A DNA stretch of 64,000 nt, taken from the NCBI GenBank assembly GCA_902618195.1, contig CACMZO010000002.1, forward strand, positions 1 through 64,000, in the 5' to 3' direction. The notes beneath the pieces were generated by a model. That model did no database searches. It worked only from the letters and a program-made list of their open reading frames with translations, and had not been told where the DNA came from. Shown here piece by piece: positions 30,343 to 40,084 of this stretch. Position numbers and translations under genes: made by a program. Positions within the stretch are counted from its first letter, which is position 1. The number at the start of each line of letters is the position of its first letter. This DNA comes from an uncultured SAR116 cluster alpha proteobacterium (GTDB lineage Bacteria; Pseudomonadota; Alphaproteobacteria; Puniceispirillales; Marisalimonadaceae).

Positions 30343-33135
30343 TTAAAAATGGACAGATAACGTGTCTTTAGGTGTCATTTTTGGAGGTGAAAATTTTGTG
30401 AGATTTATTCCCTCAACTGCAGTAGTGTATTCCTCAAGTGATGGTGTTCTTCCAAGTATAGCAGATAAAACTACTACTGGCGTTGAAGCGAGCAATGACT
30501 CACCTTTCTTTTCACTTGAGTCTTCAACAACTCTACCTTTAAAAAGCCTAGTTGAAGTTGCTAAAACTGTATCTCCTTTAGATGCTTTTTCTTGATTGCC
30601 CATACAAAGATTACATCCAGGCCTCTCAAGATATAAAATGTTATCATATTTTTGACGTGCATTTTCTTTTGGTTTTTCATCATTAAACTCAAAACCTGAA
30701 TATTTTTGAAGAATGTTCCAGTCACCCTCTTGTTTTAGCTCATCCACAATGTTATAGGTTGGTGCTGCTACAACTAGTGGTGCATTAAATTCAACATTAC
30801 CCTTATCTTTTTCTAGATTTTTTAACATTTGAGCCACAATCTTGATATCTCCTTTATGAACCATACAGGAGCCTACAAAACCTAAATCAACCTTTTTTTC
30901 AGCCTTGTAATAAGAAATTGGCCTTATTGTATCATGAGTGTACCGTTTCGAAACATCAATATTATTAACATCTGGATCAGCTATCATTGGTTCGTTAATT
31001 TCATCTAGATTAATAATTACTTCATTAGAATATTTTGCATTATCATCAGGAGCTAATGCTGGCTTAGTACCATTTTGGATTTCGTTAATCCTCTTATCAG
31101 CAATTTTAATAAGGTTTTCTAACATTTTGTTATCATTATCCATGCCTTTATCGATCATCACTTTAATTCTATTCTTAGCAATTTTTAATGATTCTATTAG
31201 AGTATTGTCATTGGAAATACAGATTGAAGCTTTTGCTTTCATTTCAGCAGTCCAATCAGTAAAAGTAAACGCTTGGTCTGCTAATAAAGTACCAAGATGA
31301 ACTTCAATTATTTTTCCTTGAAAAATATTATCTCCAAACTGTTGAAGCATTTGAGATTGTGTTGCATGTACAATATCACGAAAATCCATGTGATCAGCCA
31401 TTTTTCCGACAAAGGTGACTTTTACACTTTCAGGTATTGGCATTGACACTTCGCCAGTTGCTAAAGCTAAAGCAACTGTTCCAGAATCTGCTCCAAAAGC
31501 AACACCTTTGGACATTCTGGTATGAGAATCTCCTCCAATGATTATTGACCAATCATCAACTGTTATATCATTTAAAACTTTATGTATAACGTCAGTCATG
31601 GAATGATAAACTCCTTTTGGATCTCTTCCTGTAATAAGTCCAAAATCATTCATAAATTTCATAAGCTTAGGAGTATTTTCTTGTGCTTTAAAATCCCAAA
31701 CTGAAGCAGTATGACATCCTGACTGATAGGCACCATCAACTGAAGGTGAAATTATAGTTGCAGCCATTGCTTCCAATTCTTGTGATGTCATTAATCCTGT
31801 TGTATCTTGAGACCCAACAATATTTACTTTTACTCTTACATCAGAGCCTGCGTGTAAAACAGAACCTTCTTTAATACCTAAAGCATTAGCATTAAATATT
31901 TTTTCTACAGCAGTTAGACCCTGATTTTTGTGAAAAATTTCTTTGGACGGTGCAAAAGCAGAATTAAGTTCTATATCCAAGACCTTACAGGCAAAATTTT
32001 GAAGCTTTTTTCCAAACACTATTGCATAGGAACCCCCTGCTTTCATAAATTCTAATTTTTGTGGAGTAAAAGAAGATGTTAAATCCGCAAGCTCTTCATC
32101 TCCATTTGCATTAAACAGCTTTTTTTGTTTAGAATTAATTTTTAAAATTGTTCCTGTTTCTACTGAGTACTTTTCTTCTAAAACAGGATTATTATCATTA
32201 TTAAGTATAGGTTTGCCATCTGAACCAATTTTTTTAACCCAATTTTTAAGGTCAACTCCAATTCCACCTGTTACCCCAACTGTTGTAAGAAATATAGGTG
32301 AAATACCATTAGTTCCTGCTACAATTGGCGCAATATTAACAAATGGAATGTATGGGCTTGCTTGAATACCAGTCCATAATGCAACATTATTAACTCCAGA
32401 CATTCTAGATGATCCAACTCCCATTGTTCCTTTTTCTGCAACAAGCATTACTCTTTTATTTGGATGCTTTTCTTGTAATTTTTTAATTTCAGCTTGAGCT
32501 TCTTCAGAAATCATACATTTGCCATGTAATTCTCTATCAGCTCTGGAATGGGCTTGGTTTCCAGGAGAAAGCAAATCGGTCGAAATATCGCCTTCAGCGG
32601 CAACATAGGTAACAACTTCAATTTCTTCTTCTATTTCAGGTACATTTGTAAAAAATTCTGCTTTAGCATAACTTTCTAAAAGTTGCTTTGCTATATTATT
32701 CCCTTTTTTAAAAGCTTCTTCTATTCTTGAGGTATCTGCATCATATAAAAAAACTTGTGTTTTGAGAATATCTAGAGCTTTTGTAGCTAAAACAATATCT
32801 TCACCTAATGCAAAATCTAGTAAAACTTTTACAGAAGGTCCACCTTTCATATGTGATAATAGCTCAAATGCAAAATCAATTGATATTTCATGTACAGATA
32901 TTTTATTACTGATAATTTCTTTTAAAAATATAGCCTTTTCTTCTGCCGCACTAGTTGTGCCTGGTAAGGTGTTGTATATAAAATAATTAAGACAATCTTT
33001 TCTATATTTACTCGTATTATCTTTTATATGAAAAATAATTTCTTTTAGTAATAATCCATCATCGATTGGCTTTGGTTTTAAAGATTGATTTTTTCTACTC
33101 TCAATTTCGTCAAGATAATTTTTGTATAATTCCAT
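30343..33135 (-). CDS. acnB: Bifunctional aconitate hydratase 2 / 2-methylisocitrate dehydratase
   Basis: 930 aa; VAEKGTMGVGSSRMSGVNNVALWTG, IIGGDSHTRMSKGVAFGADSGTVALALATGE, ERPGCNLCMGNQ. Confidence 0.96.
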   Translation of the reverse strand: MELYKNYLDEIESRKNQSLKPKPIDDGLLLKEIIFHIKDNTSKYRKDCLNYFIYNTLPGTTSAAEEKAIFLKEIISNKISVHEISIDFAFELLSHMKGGPSVKVLLDFALGEDIVLATKALDILKTQVFLYDADTSRIEEAFKKGNNIAKQLLESYAKAEFFTNVPEIEEEIEVVTYVAAEGDISTDLLSPGNQAHSRADRELHGKCMISEEAQAEIKKLQEKHPNKRVMLVAEKGTMGVGSSRMSGVNNVALWTGIQASPYIPFVNIAPIVAGTNGISPIFLTTVGVTGGIGVDLKNWVKKIGSDGKPILNNDNNPVLEEKYSVETGTILKINSKQKKLFNANGDEELADLTSSFTPQKLEFMKAGGSYAIVFGKKLQNFACKVLDIELNSAFAPSKEIFHKNQGLTAVEKIFNANALGIKEGSVLHAGSDVRVKVNIVGSQDTTGLMTSQELEAMAATIISPSVDGAYQSGCHTASVWDFKAQENTPKLMKFMNDFGLITGRDPKGVYHSMTDVIHKVLNDITVDDWSIIIGGDSHTRMSKGVAFGADSGTVALALATGEVSMPIPESVKVTFVGKMADHMDFRDIVHATQSQMLQQFGDNIFQGKIIEVHLGTLLADQAFTFTDWTAEMKAKASICISNDNTLIESLKIAKNRIKVMIDKGMDNDNKMLENLIKIADKRINEIQNGTKPALAPDDNAKYSNEVIINLDEINEPMIADPDVNNIDVSKRYTHDTIRPISYYKAEKKVDLGFVGSCMVHKGDIKIVAQMLKNLEKDKGNVEFNAPLVVAAPTYNIVDELKQEGDWNILQKYSGFEFNDEKPKENARQKYDNILYLERPGCNLCMGNQEKASKGDTVLATSTRLFKGRVVEDSSEKKGESLLASTPVVVLSAILGRTPSLEEYTTAVEGINLTKFSPPKMTPKDTLSVHF

Positions 33136-33212
33136 TACAATTCCGTATTTTAATTTTTTTGGTTATGAAAATATTATTAAAAAATGTTTATATCAATATA
33201 ACTTTTTACTAA

Positions 33213-33237
33213 CAGTAACGTCAAGTTTACTGAACTT
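33213..33237. repeat. Overlapping inverted repeats CAGTAA-N8-TTACTG and AAGTT-N5-AACTT in the acnB/ccmA divergent intergenic region
   Basis: Read directly; mutually exclusive pairings. Confidence 0.45.
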
Positions 33238-33369
33238 TAAAAAGTAACTTAATCATGTATCTGAAAAAGAGTTCTTAGTAGATTGAAAGATATTTTATTT
33301 TAAATTAAAAAAATTAGTTAAAATAGTATCAAATAATTATATATGCTTTAAGAATAATTTAACTGTAAC

Positions 33370-33999
33370 ATGAAAACTACATTGAAAAATAATATGATTT
33401 TAAAAGATATATTTTTGACTAGAGGATTAAAAACTATTTTTTCTAGTCTTAACATAGAGTTTTTGTGTCCAGGATTAAACATCATAAAAGGTGAAAACGG
33501 ATCAGGGAAAACTAGTCTTTTAATGATGATCTCCACTCTATTGCAAGAAGATAGAGGAACAATTATTAGATTTGGTAAATTAAAAAAAAATGATTGGCTA
33601 AATGAACATATCTTAATAAAGCAAAATAGTTCTTTAAGTGATGAGCTTACCATTGAAGAAAATCTGAAAATTTGGTGCGGCCTCAAAGGATGGGATCTTA
33701 ACACTGATAAAATTGAAAAAAGTTTAAAAAATTTCGGTATACTTAAATATAAAAACTTTCTTGTCTCCGAATGTTCTTCAGGAATTAAAAAAAAAGCTGA
33801 ATTGTCTAAATTAAATTTTGACGAAAGTTTTAAATTGAAGTGTTGGTTGCTTGACGAACCTTTAAATCATTTAGATCAAAATGGTAAGCTTTTTTTAAAA
33901 AAAATTATGGACAAGTTCATAAACATGAATGGAACAATTTTACAAACATCTCATGAAAAAAAAATTAATCATAAAAATTTTAAAATAATCAAACTATAA
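33370..33999 (+). CDS. ccmA: Heme exporter ATP-binding protein CcmA
   Basis: IIKGENGSGKTSLLMMISTLL (Walker A), WLLDEPLNHLD; followed by ccmB. Confidence 0.92.
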   Translation: MKTTLKNNMILKDIFLTRGLKTIFSSLNIEFLCPGLNIIKGENGSGKTSLLMMISTLLQEDRGTIIRFGKLKKNDWLNEHILIKQNSSLSDELTIEENLKIWCGLKGWDLNTDKIEKSLKNFGILKYKNFLVSECSSGIKKKAELSKLNFDESFKLKCWLLDEPLNHLDQNGKLFLKKIMDKFINMNGTILQTSHEKKINHKNFKIIKL

Positions 34000-34005
34000 A
34001 AATCT

Positions 34006-34689
34006 ATGAAAATTAATTTTAAAAATATTTTAATAGCATTAGTGGAAAAAGAATTTAAATCTTATTTACGATCAATAAATAATTTTATTAATATGATCGT
34101 TTTTATGATAGCAATCATAATTTTATTTCCATTAACAGTGGGGCCATCAGAAGAAAAACTTACTCTTGTTTCTAATGCAATTGTTTGGATAGCCTTAATA
34201 GTATCAATTATTCCAACATTAGATAAAATTTATATTAGTGATTATAAAAATGGTTGGCTAGAACAATATTATTACTCCCCATTACTATTAGAAATTATAA
34301 TCTTAATAAAATGTTTTGTATTTTGGTTTTTTTTAATAATTCCTTTAACAATTTTTATTCCAATCTTTTCTATTCTTTTAAACATCCCCTTACTAATAAT
34401 TTTTTGGAACATTATTATATTTGCGATTGGCAGTTTAGGATTTTGTTTAATTGGTTCAATATGTTCTTCTTTAACACTTGGTACTAAATCAAATAATCTA
34501 ATATCCCCTTTGTTGATATTACCTCTTGCAATTCCTATATTTATATTTGGAAATGGAGTTGTCGAAGCAGTGAAGTCTAATTATGACCCGTTACCAAACT
34601 TGTATTTATTAATTACAGTTTGTTTAATTTTGCTAATTATTTCACCTTTAATTTCAGCTTATTCAATAAAAATAGCACTAACAAAGTAA
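34006..34689 (+). CDS. ccmB: Heme exporter membrane protein CcmB
   Basis: LVEKEFKSYLRS N-terminus, 6-TM pattern, position between ccmA and ccmC. Confidence 0.92.
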   Translation: MKINFKNILIALVEKEFKSYLRSINNFINMIVFMIAIIILFPLTVGPSEEKLTLVSNAIVWIALIVSIIPTLDKIYISDYKNGWLEQYYYSPLLLEIIILIKCFVFWFFLIIPLTIFIPIFSILLNIPLLIIFWNIIIFAIGSLGFCLIGSICSSLTLGTKSNNLISPLLILPLAIPIFIFGNGVVEAVKSNYDPLPNLYLLITVCLILLIISPLISAYSIKIALTK

Positions 34690-34695
34690 AGATAA

Positions 34696-35412
34696 ATGAT
34701 TAACTATTTAGCCAATCCAAATCGATTTTTAAATTTTATAAAACCTATAGAATTTAGTATAGGAGTTTTTAGTTTCTTATTTATTTTTATTGGTTTATAT
34801 CTTTCATTGTTTAATAGCCCAGAAGATTATCAACAAGGTGATACTGTTAGGATAATGTATATTCACGTTCCCTTTGCATGGTTTGCATCTTTTCTTTATT
34901 TAAGCATAAGTATTGCAAGTATATTTTTTCTAATCTGGAGGCATCCTTTTGCTGATATTATAGCTAGGTCCGTTGCACCTTTGGGCCTTATTTTTTCAAT
35001 TTTAACAATCTTAACAGGCTCACTTTGGGGCAAACCAATGTGGGGCACATGGTGGGTTTGGGATGCCAGATTAACATCTATGTTAATTTTATGTATATTC
35101 TATTTTGCTTACATTGGTATTTCAAATGCATTTCCAAGAAAAATTGATGGCTCAAAACCTGCAGCAATCCTTGCAATAGTAGGAATGATTAATCTTCCAA
35201 TTATAAAATTTTCAGTTGATTGGTGGAATACATTACATCAACCAGCAAGTATTATTAGATTTGATGGTCCTTCAATCAATCAAGAGATGTTGCTTCCACT
35301 AGTTATTATGTTGTTAGGATTTTTATTTATGTCAATTTTTATAATTTTAATAAATATTAAAACAAACTTGATATACAAAAAATATCAATCTGAAATACTT
35401 AAATTAGGATGA
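34696..35412 (+). CDS. ccmC: Heme exporter protein CcmC
   Basis: VRIMYIHVPFAWFAS, GSLWGKPMWGTWWVWDARLTSMLIL. Confidence 0.96.
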   Translation: MINYLANPNRFLNFIKPIEFSIGVFSFLFIFIGLYLSLFNSPEDYQQGDTVRIMYIHVPFAWFASFLYLSISIASIFFLIWRHPFADIIARSVAPLGLIFSILTILTGSLWGKPMWGTWWVWDARLTSMLILCIFYFAYIGISNAFPRKIDGSKPAAILAIVGMINLPIIKFSVDWWNTLHQPASIIRFDGPSINQEMLLPLVIMLLGFLFMSIFIILINIKTNLIYKKYQSEILKLG

Positions 35413-35416
35413 TTAG

Positions 35417-35575
35417 ATGTTTGATGTTTTAGATTTTGGAAAGTATAATTTATATATTTGGTTGAGTTATTCTATAAGTTTTACGTCAATATTAATTTAT
35501 TTTATAATTATTAATGCAAGATACAAAAAAGCTTCAAACTTGTTAAAAAGTTTAAAAAACAAAAATTCTAAGTAA
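35417..35575 (+). CDS. ccmD: Heme exporter protein CcmD (52 aa, not in the supplied ORF track)
   Basis: Translated here as MFDVLDFGKYNLYIWLSYSISFTSILIYFIIINARYKKASNLLKSLKNKNSK; single TM, located between ccmC and ccmE. Confidence 0.85.
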   Translation: MFDVLDFGKYNLYIWLSYSISFTSILIYFIIINARYKKASNLLKSLKNKNSK

Positions 35576-35576
35576 A

Positions 35577-36023
35577 ATGAAACCAAAATCTCAAAGATTA
35601 ATTATTTTATTTTTTTTCTTAACTCTTCTGGGTTTATCAACATTTTTAGTTTTAAAATCTTTAGAAGATAATATTGTCTATTTTTATTCTCCAACTGACA
35701 TAAATAAAAAAATTTTATCTAATGAAATTGATTTATCAAAAAGAATTAGAATTGGTGGCTTAGTAAAGGAAAATAGTATTTTAAAAAAAGGTAAAAAAAT
35801 ATCTTTTAAAATACATGATGGAATAGATGAAATATTAGTAATCTATAATGGAATATTGCCTGATTTATTTCGTGAAGAACAAGGTATTGTTGCATTAGGT
35901 AAAATAGAAAATAAGAAGTTTAGTGCGATTGAAATTTTAGCGAAACATGATGAAAATTATATGCCAAAAGAAGTTTCAGATATGTTGAAGAAAAATGGAA
36001 AGTGGAAGGGGAAATTGAATTGA
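35577..36023 (+). CDS. ccmE: Cytochrome c maturation protein CcmE
   Basis: RIRIGGLVKENSIL, VIYNGILPDLFREEQGIVALG, LAKHDENYMPKEV (His/Tyr heme-binding motif). Confidence 0.96.
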   Translation: MKPKSQRLIILFFFLTLLGLSTFLVLKSLEDNIVYFYSPTDINKKILSNEIDLSKRIRIGGLVKENSILKKGKKISFKIHDGIDEILVIYNGILPDLFREEQGIVALGKIENKKFSAIEILAKHDENYMPKEVSDMLKKNGKWKGKLN

Positions 36024-37921
36024 TTTATGAAATTGGTCATATCAGCATCATAATAGCTAGTTTTTTATCTTTATTATCAACTGGAGTTTTTGCTTTTAAT
36101 TTGATCGGAAAATATTCCTTTTTTTCTACATTGATTAAAAATTTTTCTAAAATTGGTTTTTTCTTTGTTCTAATTTCGTTTTTAATTCTTGAATATGCTT
36201 TTATTAATTCTGAGTTTTCATTAGATCTGGTTGTCAATAATTCACATACTACAAAACCTTTAATTTATAAGATTTCAGGATTATGGGGTAATCACGAAGG
36301 TTCAATTTTGTTATGGATATTAATTTTATCTTTCTTCACATATTTAATTGCAAAAAGTAAATCTATAAAATCTACTGAATTTCATATAACTGTATTAGGT
36401 ATTCAAAATATTATTCTTTTTTTATTCTGTATTTTTTTATTATTCACTTCAAATCCTTTTTCAAGGAATATAGACCCACCATTAGAAGGATTTGGCTTAA
36501 ACCCTTTATTGCAAGATCCTGGATTAGCATTTCACCCACCTATGCTATATATTGGGTATGTAGGTTTGTCGGTATCATTTTCATTCGCTATTGCAATTCT
36601 TTTAAACAAAAAAGTTGAATTTGATTGGTTTAATTATCTTAAACCTTGGACACTTCTAACATGGGCTTTTTTGACTAGTGGCATTGCTTTAGGTAGTTGG
36701 TGGGCTTACTACGAATTAGGATGGGGAGGATGGTGGTTTTGGGATCCAGTTGAAAACGCTTCCCTAATGCCGTGGTTGATATCTACTGCATTGATTCATT
36801 CAATTACTGTAACACAAAAAAATAACCAATTTTATAATTGGACAATTTTGTTGGCAATTTTTGGCTTTTCTTTCTCTTTGTTAGGAACGTTTATTGTAAG
36901 GTCAGGACTATTAACTTCTGTTCATGCTTTTGCTTCAGATCCAACAAGAGGAGTATTTATCCTGATCATATTAGCTTTATCTACTCTAGTACCATTACTA
37001 ATATATGGATTTAAGAATACTCATCGAATTGATACAAAGTATTTCTTATTTTCAAAAGAAACAGGACTTCTTTTAAATAATATATTTTTAATAACTTCAA
37101 CAATAACAATTCTAATTGGAACATTATACCCTCTCATTTTAGAAACAATAACAGGTTCAAAAATCTCTGTAGGAGCAGCATATTACAATGCAACATTCTC
37201 TCCAATAATGATCCCATTTATAATTATTATGGCTTTCGCTCCATTTCTTGGATGGAAAAAGACTCCAAAAAAATCTTTGTTCAGAAATATGTTAATAATA
37301 TTTACTTTAGCTTTTATTTCTAGCTTCATCATTTTTAAATTTAACACTACCTCTGTTTTTGGAATAATATGTGGTTATTTATCAATTCTTTTATTTTTTT
37401 CAGTTGGATTTACATTTTTTAAAAAATTACAAAATCTTAAATCATTACCTTTAAATTATTATGGTATGTTAGTTGCTCATTTAGGCTTAGCAATTTTTCT
37501 ATTTGGAGTAACAGGAGAACAATTCTTCAAAAAAGAAAGTTCAAGCCAAATTAAAATAAATGAAGTTATTGCTGTTGGAGATTATAGTGTAAAACTTGAA
37601 AATGTTAAAAATTTTAAAATAGATAATTACTTATCTGAAACTGGTTTATTTAAAATCACAAAGGCTGAAAATTTTGTTGGAAAGATAAAATCAGAACAAA
37701 GATTTTATCCTGTAGAAAAAACTAAAACAACTGAAGCAGGCATTTTTAATTTTATGTTAAGTGATATTTATGTAACTATGGGAGAAGGCAATCTAAATGA
37801 GGGTTGGGTAGTAAAAGCATACTTTAACCCTCTTGTAAAATGTCTTTGGTTTGGTGCTTTTATAATGGCTATAGGTGGAATTTTATCTTTATTTTCTAGT
37901 GCGAACAGAAAGTACATATAA
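36020..37921 (+). CDS. ccmF: Heme lyase CcmF/NrfE family; TTG start likely (listed ORF begins at 36002)
   Basis: IYEIGHISIIIASF N-terminus, GLWGNHEGSILLW, WAYYELGWGGWWFWDPVENASLMPWL. Confidence 0.95.
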   Translation: MIYEIGHISIIIASFLSLLSTGVFAFNLIGKYSFFSTLIKNFSKIGFFFVLISFLILEYAFINSEFSLDLVVNNSHTTKPLIYKISGLWGNHEGSILLWILILSFFTYLIAKSKSIKSTEFHITVLGIQNIILFLFCIFLLFTSNPFSRNIDPPLEGFGLNPLLQDPGLAFHPPMLYIGYVGLSVSFSFAIAILLNKKVEFDWFNYLKPWTLLTWAFLTSGIALGSWWAYYELGWGGWWFWDPVENASLMPWLISTALIHSITVTQKNNQFYNWTILLAIFGFSFSLLGTFIVRSGLLTSVHAFASDPTRGVFILIILALSTLVPLLIYGFKNTHRIDTKYFLFSKETGLLLNNIFLITSTITILIGTLYPLILETITGSKISVGAAYYNATFSPIMIPFIIIMAFAPFLGWKKTPKKSLFRNMLIIFTLAFISSFIIFKFNTTSVFGIICGYLSILLFFSVGFTFFKKLQNLKSLPLNYYGMLVAHLGLAIFLFGVTGEQFFKKESSSQIKINEVIAVGDYSVKLENVKNFKIDNYLSETGLFKITKAENFVGKIKSEQRFYPVEKTKTTEAGIFNFMLSDIYVTMGEGNLNEGWVVKAYFNPLVKCLWFGAFIMAIGGILSLFSSANRKYI

Positions 37922-37922
37922 G

Positions 37923-38459
37923 TTGAAGATAAACCTTTCTAAATTTTTACCTTTATTAATTGTAACTTTTTTTATGTTAATTTTCGCAATTAACTTAAAC
38001 ATAAGTAAAGAAAATAAAAAAATAGATCAACTTAAATCACCATTATTAAATCAAAATATCCCAAAGAAACCTATAAGACTTTTTCAAAAAAATGAAATTA
38101 TTGAACTTAAAAATATTTATAGTAATCTGTATGCCGTAAATTTTTTTGCTTCATGGTGTCTACCATGCAAAATAGAAGCTCCATCTATAAAATTGTTATC
38201 AAAAAAAATACCTGTTTTTGGAGTTGCTTTTAAAGATAGGGAAAAAAATATTTTAGATTTCTTAGAATCTTACGGTAACCCATATGATAAAATTGGTATT
38301 GATAAAGATGGATTATTAGGAATTGAATGGGGTGTCTATGGAATTCCTGAAACTTTTATAATTAATAAAAAAGGTCAAATAATTTATAAATATACTGGAC
38401 CCTTGGACATTCATGAATTAGAAAAAAATATCTACGGTTTAATAAAAAATGAAAGATAA
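37923..38459 (+). CDS. ccmG: Thiol:disulfide interchange protein DsbE/CcmG; TTG start likely (listed ORF begins at 37875)
   Basis: NFFASWCLPCKIEAPSIKLL, GVYGIPETFIINKKGQIIYKYTGP. Confidence 0.93.
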   Translation: MKINLSKFLPLLIVTFFMLIFAINLNISKENKKIDQLKSPLLNQNIPKKPIRLFQKNEIIELKNIYSNLYAVNFFASWCLPCKIEAPSIKLLSKKIPVFGVAFKDREKNILDFLESYGNPYDKIGIDKDGLLGIEWGVYGIPETFIINKKGQIIYKYTGPLDIHELEKNIYGLIKNER

Positions 38460-38853
38460 AAAAATTTTTAAATTATTGATTTTATTTTGTTTAGTTTTTT
38501 CTACTAGTTTCACCTACCCAAAAATTTCTCAAAGTAATGAACAAACTATAGAAAAGAGATTAAATGAAATTTCAAATAATGTAAGATGTTTGGTTTGTAG
38601 AAATCAAAGCATTTATGATTCAAATTCTGATTTTGCAAATGATATAAAAAAAATAATCCAGATACATCTAAAAGACAACAAATCAGATCAATTTATTTAT
38701 AAATTTTTGAAATCAAAATATGGTGAATATATACTTTTCAAGCCACCCTTACAAATAAATACCCTAGTATTATGGATTCTTCCTTTTTTACTAATTATTA
38801 GTGGACTTATATTTTTTACTTTTAAATTTTTAAAATTAAAAAAAAATGATTAA
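38449..38853 (+). CDS. ccmH: Cytochrome c-type biogenesis protein CcmH (CcmL-type)
   Basis: RLNEISNNVRCLVCRNQSIYDSNSDFANDIK (LRCxxC), KYGEYILFKPP. Confidence 0.94.
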   Translation: MKDKKIFKLLILFCLVFSTSFTYPKISQSNEQTIEKRLNEISNNVRCLVCRNQSIYDSNSDFANDIKKIIQIHLKDNKSDQFIYKFLKSKYGEYILFKPPLQINTLVLWILPFLLIISGLIFFTFKFLKLKKND

Positions 38854-39520
38854 TTATCTTTTTATTTTAATTTTTGTAGGATTAATTTTTTTCATTATTT
38901 TACCAAAATTAATAAAAGGAAATGAAATTAAAAAGTTTAAAAAAATAAATTTTCTTTCAGTTTATTTATGCTTATTTATACTTTCATATATTTCAATTTC
39001 AATCACTTACTATTTTTTAGGCTCTCCAAATATATCAAAATCTATGCTCTTAGAAATTAAAGAAAAAAAACAACTTGTTAAAAAAGAGCAAAAGCAAAGG
39101 ATAGAAAAAACTAAAAATGACTTAAAGATAATAAATAAACTGTTACAAACTGATCCACAGAACTTAAATCTGTTATTAGCAAAAGCATCAATGGCAGCCA
39201 TCATTCAAGACATTGAAACAGAGATAGAAACTTTAAAGAAAATTATTAAAATTAATCCTATAAAGAATGTTAAATCTTTACTAGCACAAGCATATTTAAG
39301 AAAGAATGATGGAATTGTAAACGAATTTGTAAAAAAAATGATTGATGAAGTTTTATTAGAGAACCCTAATGATCCAGGTGCAAATTTTATTTTAGCTAAA
39401 TATTTCAATCAAAATGGAAACCAAAATAAGTCTAAAAATTTACTTTTAAAAATACTTGAAAATCTTGATGATAAAGGCCCATGGTATCAAATCTATAAAG
39501 ATGAATTAAGTATTAAATAA
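38846..39520 (+). CDS. CcmI/CycH-like TPR protein of cytochrome c biogenesis
   Basis: Two N-terminal TMs then TPR-like repeats; overlaps ccmH by 8 bp. Confidence 0.75.
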   Translation: MINYLFILIFVGLIFFIILPKLIKGNEIKKFKKINFLSVYLCLFILSYISISITYYFLGSPNISKSMLLEIKEKKQLVKKEQKQRIEKTKNDLKIINKLLQTDPQNLNLLLAKASMAAIIQDIETEIETLKKIIKINPIKNVKSLLAQAYLRKNDGIVNEFVKKMIDEVLLENPNDPGANFILAKYFNQNGNQNKSKNLLLKILENLDDKGPWYQIYKDELSIK

Positions 39521-39521
39521 T

Positions 39522-40064
39522 TTATTCTTGTTGATATTTTTTTATTATTGGAATTGAAAATAATCCAAATACTACTGACAAAACAGGTATACCAAAAGCC
39601 TTAAAAGAAACCCAATCATCTGTACTTAAATTTCTCCATGCGATTTCATTTGCTATTGCCATTACAATAAACATTCCGATCCATAACCAAGTCAGTTTAT
39701 TCCAACCTATCGTATCCAGTTTAATTGAAGACCTCATTACAACAGATAAAAAGTTTTTTCCTAAAAATTGTCCAAATAATAATATTAAAGCAATAATTAA
39801 GGAAACTACGGTTGGTTTAATTTTAATAAAAAAATCATTATCAAAAAATAATGTAAGGCCACCAAACAAAACAACTGCCAAACAGCCAAATGCTGCTAAC
39901 ATCGGAATATTTTTAAAAAAATACCAAGATATAATTAATGCTATTATAGTACTTAAAACAAGAACAGCTGTTCCAGCGAAAATACCATAAAAATAGTTAA
40001 CGCCAAAAAATAAAAGCAATGGTCCCATTTCCAATAAGGATCTATATGACTCTTTTTTTTCCAT
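39522..40064 (-). CDS. yciB: Inner membrane septation protein A (YciB/IspZ)
   Basis: LLEMGPLLLFFGVNYFYGIFAGTAVLV, KPTVVSLIIALILLFGQFLGKNFL, NEIAWRNLSTDDWVSFKAFG. Confidence 0.92.
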   Translation of the reverse strand: MEKKESYRSLLEMGPLLLFFGVNYFYGIFAGTAVLVLSTIIALIISWYFFKNIPMLAAFGCLAVVLFGGLTLFFDNDFFIKIKPTVVSLIIALILLFGQFLGKNFLSVVMRSSIKLDTIGWNKLTWLWIGMFIVMAIANEIAWRNLSTDDWVSFKAFGIPVLSVVFGLFSIPIIKKYQQE

Positions 40065-40084
40065 TTATTTCTCCATTAATTTTA

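Noticed and set aside
30938-31300. 120-aa plus-strand ORF inside acnB
   Set aside because: Antisense to a conserved coding region, no independent support.
33348-33704. 118-aa minus-strand ORF overlapping the start of ccmA
   Set aside because: Antisense to the Walker A region of CcmA; no family resemblance.
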